Assembly: GCA_032622095.1 (NCBI GenBank) | Contig: CP136063.1 | Location: 214,165,982 to 214,229,981, forward strand | Direction: 5' to 3' | DNA: 64,000 nucleotides | DNA from: Siphonodentalium dalli | Lineage: Eukaryota; Mollusca; Scaphopoda; Gadilida; Siphonodentaliidae | Part shown: one piece after another, positions 59,263 to 64,000 of the stretch | Numbering within the stretch: the first letter of the stretch is position 1 | Layout: every line of letters starts with the position of its first letter | Program-made: the position numbers and the translations under genes | Notes under the pieces: model-generated | What the model saw: the letters and a program-made list of their open reading frames with translations, nothing else | Told to the model about the DNA's origin: nothing | Databases searched by the model: none

Positions 59263-61814
59263 CGATAGCTACAACAATTCTATGGTAGATAGTTCACGGC
59301 CGACCTGATGCATGCATCTTAGTTTTCTTGTAGCAATTGCTGTTGTGTTATTATTTCGGCCAATTTGGCCGGTTACTTCATGTGACTTTTTCATCTGACG
59401 TGTGTGTCGGATAATTGATTTGGAGGATTTATGTAAATGTTAGCCCAAACTACATTTCCAAGTAACGATGGTTTTGTTGTTTATTTTGAGGAATAATACC
59501 GCGTTAGATGAATTCAGCCCAAATATGTTAACAGTTGTCGTGTCAAACATTCGGCAGTAGGTTAGCGTTATTTAGTATTTGTGGATGTCCTTTAACATGG
59601 GGAAAATAGACTACTGCGTTTGAACGAGCATGTGAATTTGTCGTTTTTAATGTACAGCAACTTGATAATCAATAACAGAGGCATTCTCTGTCGAATAAGG
59701 TCGCTCTATTTACGGTATTAATTGCGGAACTTTCTAAAGTAAACTACGCGTAAACGGATACATACGGTAAATTATAGAATGTGCCGGAATCGGCCTAATC
59801 GCCCCATGGCCAACTCGCCCAGTCGACGTGTGTCAATTCGGTACCTACTATAACATGTACCCGAGTCCGATTCGGAATAAAAGATGTATACGGGTGTTAT
59901 ATAGCGTTTGGTCCGTTGTTTCTCAATGAATATTATTGAAATTTGGTGTATATGTCCGGGCTGGGACACGGAATACAACAACTTTTGAATTGTTTTTAAA
60001 TTTACAAATTTGTTGATTTTATTCAATTTTTTTTCGTTCTGAAAACACACTATAAAGTGTATATAATATAATAACGAACACGAGACATACATAATTTATA
60101 AACTGTTAACAAAAGATATCAAATTCAATACATGACAAAGATGACTCAGTGGACTTTATAAAGTGAACATAAAAACATTGAGGTAAGAATCTTTTTAAGG
60201 AATGCAACTTTATTTAATGATAATAAACACATAAATTAAAATAACAAACATGAGACATACATGATTTATAAACTGTTAACAAAAGATATCAAACTCAATA
60301 CATGACAAAGATGACTCAGTGAAGTTTATAAAGTGAACATAAAAATATTAAGGTAAGAATCTTTTTAAGCATTACTAAACCGTTTAGCACAGACCACAGT
60401 CCACTTCACTCATCCGATCATCACCAAACTTCATATTTATCTTGATATTGATCTATCAGATGAGATCTATCAAATATTTTTTTAATTTCATAGGAAAAAA
60501 TGGTCGCCAGCGGCCATATTGCATTTACGTTATATTTTATCGCGTCATTTCGATATCTAGTATTACTTAGAAATTTCACCTTTCCAGATTCATAATTGCT
60601 CCATTGACTGTAACAGATGAAATTATTCCCCTCTTCGGATAGAGTGTCACTGAAACTTTATTTTGTCAGACTGTCTGTATAATCACTGATTATATATGGC
60701 AATAATCTGTAATAAGATGTAGCACTATTTTATTTTATATTTACATGCAGTGCTGTTTTTATACATCAATTCTAATCCCCCTAGATCATCATGTGATCGA
60801 TCATACATCGCGCGAGGACCTGGTTGAATTAAGGGGGGTTTTATGGATCACTTCTGTCCTCAAGCTAGATTATACTTATGACATTTAATGGCATGTTTCT
60901 AACGTGGATGGTTAGATATGCTGGAGAAACCACCACTCTTTAATTCACACCAAGTTCTCAGCTGTCATGTTCGGATATTAGAACCCATAGCCATGATATA
61001 TGGTTTATTTTGTGTATACTAGTAATATAGTTATTTTCAGTACCTTTATATACCAGTACTGTGTATAACAATGCATATAAATTAATCCATGTATACATGT
61101 ATATTGATTCAACGGATTCAGTGGTTTTGTCCATCAGTCTATCAAATTTGCGGGGAAAACATGGCCACAAGCAGTACACCCTGCTAAATTTCGAATTTGA
61201 ATCAATTGGCGCACCCTGCAGCCAGCTTTTATTGGAGAACTTTTTCTTATGTGGATATTTTGGGTCACAGCTAGATGTGAGCCATATTTTGTTCTCAAAC
61301 TGTCCTTGTGAAGACATCACTACCAGCGGTGATCTTCAATTTTACTATTTTTATGGCTAAATAATTTGGTTGATCCTACAGACGACACCCTTGTCCGATC
61401 GTTATCAGATTCCACAATTATCTTCTGGATAACCAGGGTGAGAGTAATCTAATTTTCCCGAATTTCGTTAAAAAACATTACCACAGGCAGCAATTTGGTA
61501 TCTTACTCTTTGATCCTCTTTTGCATGACTGAATTGTTTAGGAACTGTACAGACATATCCCTCATCTGGTTTTTATATACATGTATATCTCTTCATTCGG
61601 ATAGCCAGTATTACGTAGGTACTTCAACTTTCTGCATTCCTGTCATCATTTGAAATATAAAAATTTACCTGATACATGCACCCTTCAAAATTTGTTTCGT
61701 CGTATCTATTTTAATGACCCGTATGGTAATATTGATACAGATATATTTGTCAAACATTTCTTTGTACAATATACAGGTATTTAGTTTGTAACTAAATCTA
61801 GAAATATATAATAG

Positions 61815-62299
61815 TAGCTCGTGGACCCCACTTCGTCCGGGATGTTCCCCTCTGATTTTCGGAGAAATGCGCGATTTAACCTTGAATTGACTATTTTAAA
61901 GGTGAAGGTCATGTCGGGGTCACGATTTGACCCGTCCAAAACACTCCCCGGACAAAAGTCACGACAAAAGTACCCGTCGAAATCCGCCCGGCTTTATACC
62001 CGATTTGACCTTGAATTGACAATTTTGAATGTCAAGATCAGGTCAGGGTCATGATTTGACCCACCCGAAACACTCCTGGGACAAAAGTAACTGTAGGTAT
62101 CAAATTTCGTTGAAATACTTCCGTTTTACCAGATTTGACCTTGAATTGATCTTTTTGAATGTCAAAGTCAGGTCGGAATCAAAATACTCCCTGGAAATAA
62201 TTTCCCCTAGGTATCAAATTTCGTCAAATCTGTCCGGCAGTTTTCCCGGCCATAGCTAACAGACAAACAGACAGACAAATGTCCAAAATATATATTAAA
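61815..62299 (-). mobile_element. Helitron-like unit in duplication copy 2 (left)
   Basis: On the minus strand it runs from TTTAATATATATTTTGGACA at 62299 through AGGTCAAATC repeats to the hairpin CCCGGACGAAGTGGGG near 61830. Confidence 0.6.
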
Positions 62300-62685
62300 C
62301 TAGCTGATGTACTCGACTTCGTTCGGGCTAGTTAGGGATTTTTTTTGTGATCGCCTCCATCTGGACAGTACCCAGTATATACAGCGTCTGGCCAAACTAT
62401 TGTTCAATTGGTCCAGAAACATGCCTATATCAGCACGTTCGAGAACATGGTCCCACGTGAAATTGGACCCGTCCATATTGCTCCCGGGATCGAAGTAGTC
62501 CTACACACAAATTTTTAGTCGGATCGGTCAAGGTCCAGAAACATGCCTATGAGCGAGGTCAAGTTGACACGTTAAATACCAAATTCGAGCAGTGTTAGAG
62601 TCTATAACACATACACACATGCATTCACGCATACACACATACATACATACATACAGACAGGTGTTTCAAAATGTTTCAAAAATAA
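62300..62685 (-). mobile_element. Helitron-like unit in duplication copy 2 (right)
   Basis: Minus-strand end CCCGAACGAAGTCGAGTACA followed by TCAGCTAG (CTAG at 62300-62303), directly abutting the next unit. The 5' side shows ATTTTGAAACACCTGTCTGT near 62670. Confidence 0.6.
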
Positions 62686-62756
62686 TCGATAGCTACAACA
62701 ATTCTATGGTAGATAGTTCACGGCCGACCTGATGCATGCATCTTAGTTTTCTTGTA

Positions 62757-62967
62757 TTATATATGCTGGATGGAATAATTAATCTACTACACTTAATTGT
62801 GTCGATGACAGCGGGATTCAAAACCACATTCACAACGTCCACTTGTGAATAGATCACACTATTTAGAGTTATCGCTCCTGCATCGGTTTGCAGTTTTACA
62901 TCTAATGATGGAGTTACTGCTCTTTCATAACGAAAATTTGTAACTTTATTGAAAGGATTTTGTTTTG
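62757..62967. other. Spacer, no feature
   Basis: Contains one more TTTAGAGTTATCGCTCC word related to the flanking repeat. Confidence 0.35.
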
Positions 62968-63195
62968 ATTACACAATCAAGAGTTATCGCTTGTCCATTA
63001 GACTGTTTTCGTTGTGTGACATAATTCTGAATAGGTCATACAATCTAGAATTATATCGCTGTCTCTCTCATGTTAACTGAATCTATAAGATGGGACCAGC
63101 CGAACCATCAAACGGCTTTCCGCATGTGAATTTAAATAAAAATAAAAATTCGAATTAAAGAATAACGCACGACTCTTTGATCCCGATATCGAATA
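62968..63195. repeat. Second copy of the 240-bp flanking block
   Basis: TTACACAATCAAGAGTTATC to CGCACGACTCTTTGATC matches 55352-55590 in the same orientation. Confidence 0.75.
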
Positions 63196-63516
63196 TTACC
63201 TCGTAAATAAATAATAACCCATTTACTGAAAATTCGCCCCATAACTCAGTCACGACAACCATCTTGCCATTACTCATGTATACATGCATATACTTTATTG
63301 TTGTTTATGTTTCATTTCACTTTCTTTATAATGTTCCTTGTGAGAGTAAAACTTTACCAACGTACGAGCAATACAACACTGCATTTATAACGTGTCACAT
63401 GTCGAGTCAGATATATGTAGCTTCAAACTTGTGTAGAGTCTACAAAATGTATTCAGACCTATTCATTTCCACCCATTCTTGCTTTCATTGCGTGTATTTA
63501 TATTGTGCATACACAT
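63196..63516 (+). other. Upstream region of the non-LTR element
   Basis: Noncoding as far as can be seen. The frame of ORF2 has a TAG at 63418-63420. The element 5' end was not located. Confidence 0.35.
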
Positions 63517-64000
63517 ATGATAATGGTTGATTTAATGACATACAGGGTGCGAATAGGTCTCAATCATTCTAGATCGATGAAATTACCAAATAGGAAAATA
63601 TTAAGTGTTATCTCCTCATATGCAGCTTTGGCAATAGTGCAATCAAGACTAAACGGAGTGCCGATTTACACAGCATTCTTGGTGGCCCTGACAATTCATT
63701 TTATGTTATTTTCATTGGTAGAAAAAGTATTAGACAACATGGAAACACTTAGAACTAGGGTCCGAAACATAAAAACGATCTTTGACCAAACATACACTGC
63801 CATTAAGGGCATTTGCACCACAGAATTAGCAATTACATTTTCTCTCGCGGGAATAGTATTTATTTTGTTACTAATTGCGTCAGATGTACACCCTCATCCA
63901 GGACCTGAGAACAACACTTCCACAACATCAGATCATTCAACAATTAAAATTATGCATATGAATATTCAAAGTTTAAGACACAAAATTTACTTGGTTCGAG
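63517..64000 (+). CDS. Non-LTR retrotransposon ORF2, N-terminal part, runs off window
   Basis: The frame is open from 63421 to the window edge; first ATGs are at 63517, 63523 and 63535. About 160 codons are visible. Two hydrophobic segments (around AFLVALTIHFMLFSLV and LAITFSLAGIVFILLLIAS) precede DVHPHPGP, a short acidic/Thr linker, and IKIMHMNIQSLRHKI. The last is the start of the APE-type endonuclease (usual form xxHxNIRSLxxK) of CR1/L2/Jockey-type ORF2. The hydrophobic stretch plus DVHPxPGP immediately before the endonuclease is a recurring feature of marine-invertebrate elements. No stop occurs in 580 bases, so the copy could be recent. Nicks target DNA and primes reverse transcription in the full protein. 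Confidence 0.85.
   Translation, partial: MIMVDLMTYRVRIGLNHSRSMKLPNRKILSVISSYAALAIVQSRLNGVPIYTAFLVALTIHFMLFSLVEKVLDNMETLRTRVRNIKTIFDQTYTAIKGICTTELAITFSLAGIVFILLLIASDVHPHPGPENNTSTTSDHSTIKIMHMNIQSLRHKIYLVR

Larger units (their letters stand above)
56064..59332. repeat. 3.3 kb tandem duplication, copy 1
   Basis: From ATTTCGGCCAATTTGGCCGG to CATCTTAGTTTTCTTGTA; repeated head-to-tail at 59353-62756 with a 20-bp spacer. Relative to copy 2 it lacks about 230 bp near 58985 and has about 118 bp more near 58255-58370. It contains a direct repeat of about 173-bp period (56763-56892, 56936-57066) and a minus-strand Helitron-like unit. Confidence 0.9.
59353..62756. repeat. 3.3 kb tandem duplication, copy 2
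   Basis: Head-to-tail partner of 56064-59332, similar throughout with scattered substitutions and indels. Lacks 118 bp near 61565 and keeps the junction of two Helitron-like units at 62300. Confidence 0.9.

Noticed and set aside
60958-61320. 120-codon ORF conserved between duplication copies
   Set aside because: Differences from 57646-58008 are mostly amino-acid changes; conservation is explained by recent duplication. Kept only as a weak exon-like remnant.

Overview
This is eukaryotic nuclear DNA: AT-rich, gene-poor and dense in transposable elements. Several features point to a marine invertebrate, probably a lophotrochozoan such as a mollusc. These are animal-type non-LTR retrotransposons with a DVHPxPGP leader, a Ngaro-like tyrosine-recombinase retrotransposon, a Crypton relic, tandem Helitron-like units, TTAA- and hAT-type DNA elements, and one secreted PAN/apple-like exon with a proper splice donor. 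The phylum is an inference. No rRNA operon, CRISPR array or prokaryotic gene organisation is seen.

Layout. 1-5.2 kb: small palindromic MITEs, an AAGAAAA-rich low-complexity block and a satellite of about 173-174 bp with a two-unit higher-order pattern. 5.2-18.8 kb: a probable outer TIR element split by nested insertions. They are a 6.05 kb foldback element made of two inverted arms carrying a minisatellite, an L2/CR1-like retroposon relic, a 1.87 kb hAT-type element with a perfect 8-bp target duplication, and a 1.75 kb inverted-repeat element. 19-25 kb: simple repeats, a non-LTR 3' relic, and the PAN-domain first exon on the minus strand, the only convincing host gene.

25.48-35.30 kb: a structurally complete 9.8 kb Ngaro-like retrotransposon on the minus strand. 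It has split direct repeats (A1 ... B1A2 ... B2), an interrupted gag, an intact RT-RNase H reading frame, a tyrosine recombinase with all catalytic residues but interrupted, an intact SGNH-hydrolase ORF upstream of gag, and an internal minisatellite. The internal B1/A2 junction is a 20-bp near-perfect palindrome that has the form of a recombinase core site. 36.6-41.8 kb: five head-to-tail Helitron-like units. 42.7-46.0 kb: a decayed Crypton recombinase gene between inverted repeats, next to a 1.03 kb palindrome; a solo copy of its 5' end lies at 47.15 kb.

47.6-54.3 kb: pieces of L1/Tx1-like retrotransposons (an RT C-terminus and, separately, a nearly complete ORF1). 55.2-63.2 kb: a 3.3 kb tandem duplication with Helitron-like units inside and related 240-bp blocks on both flanks. 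63.4-64.0 kb: the 5' part of the ORF2 of a non-LTR retrotransposon, running off the window with no stop codon.

No multi-gene host pathway is visible. The window is a record of nested and tandem transposition. The most coherent system is the Ngaro-like element, in which gag, RT/RNase H, tyrosine recombinase, split repeats and core site together describe one replication and integration machine.
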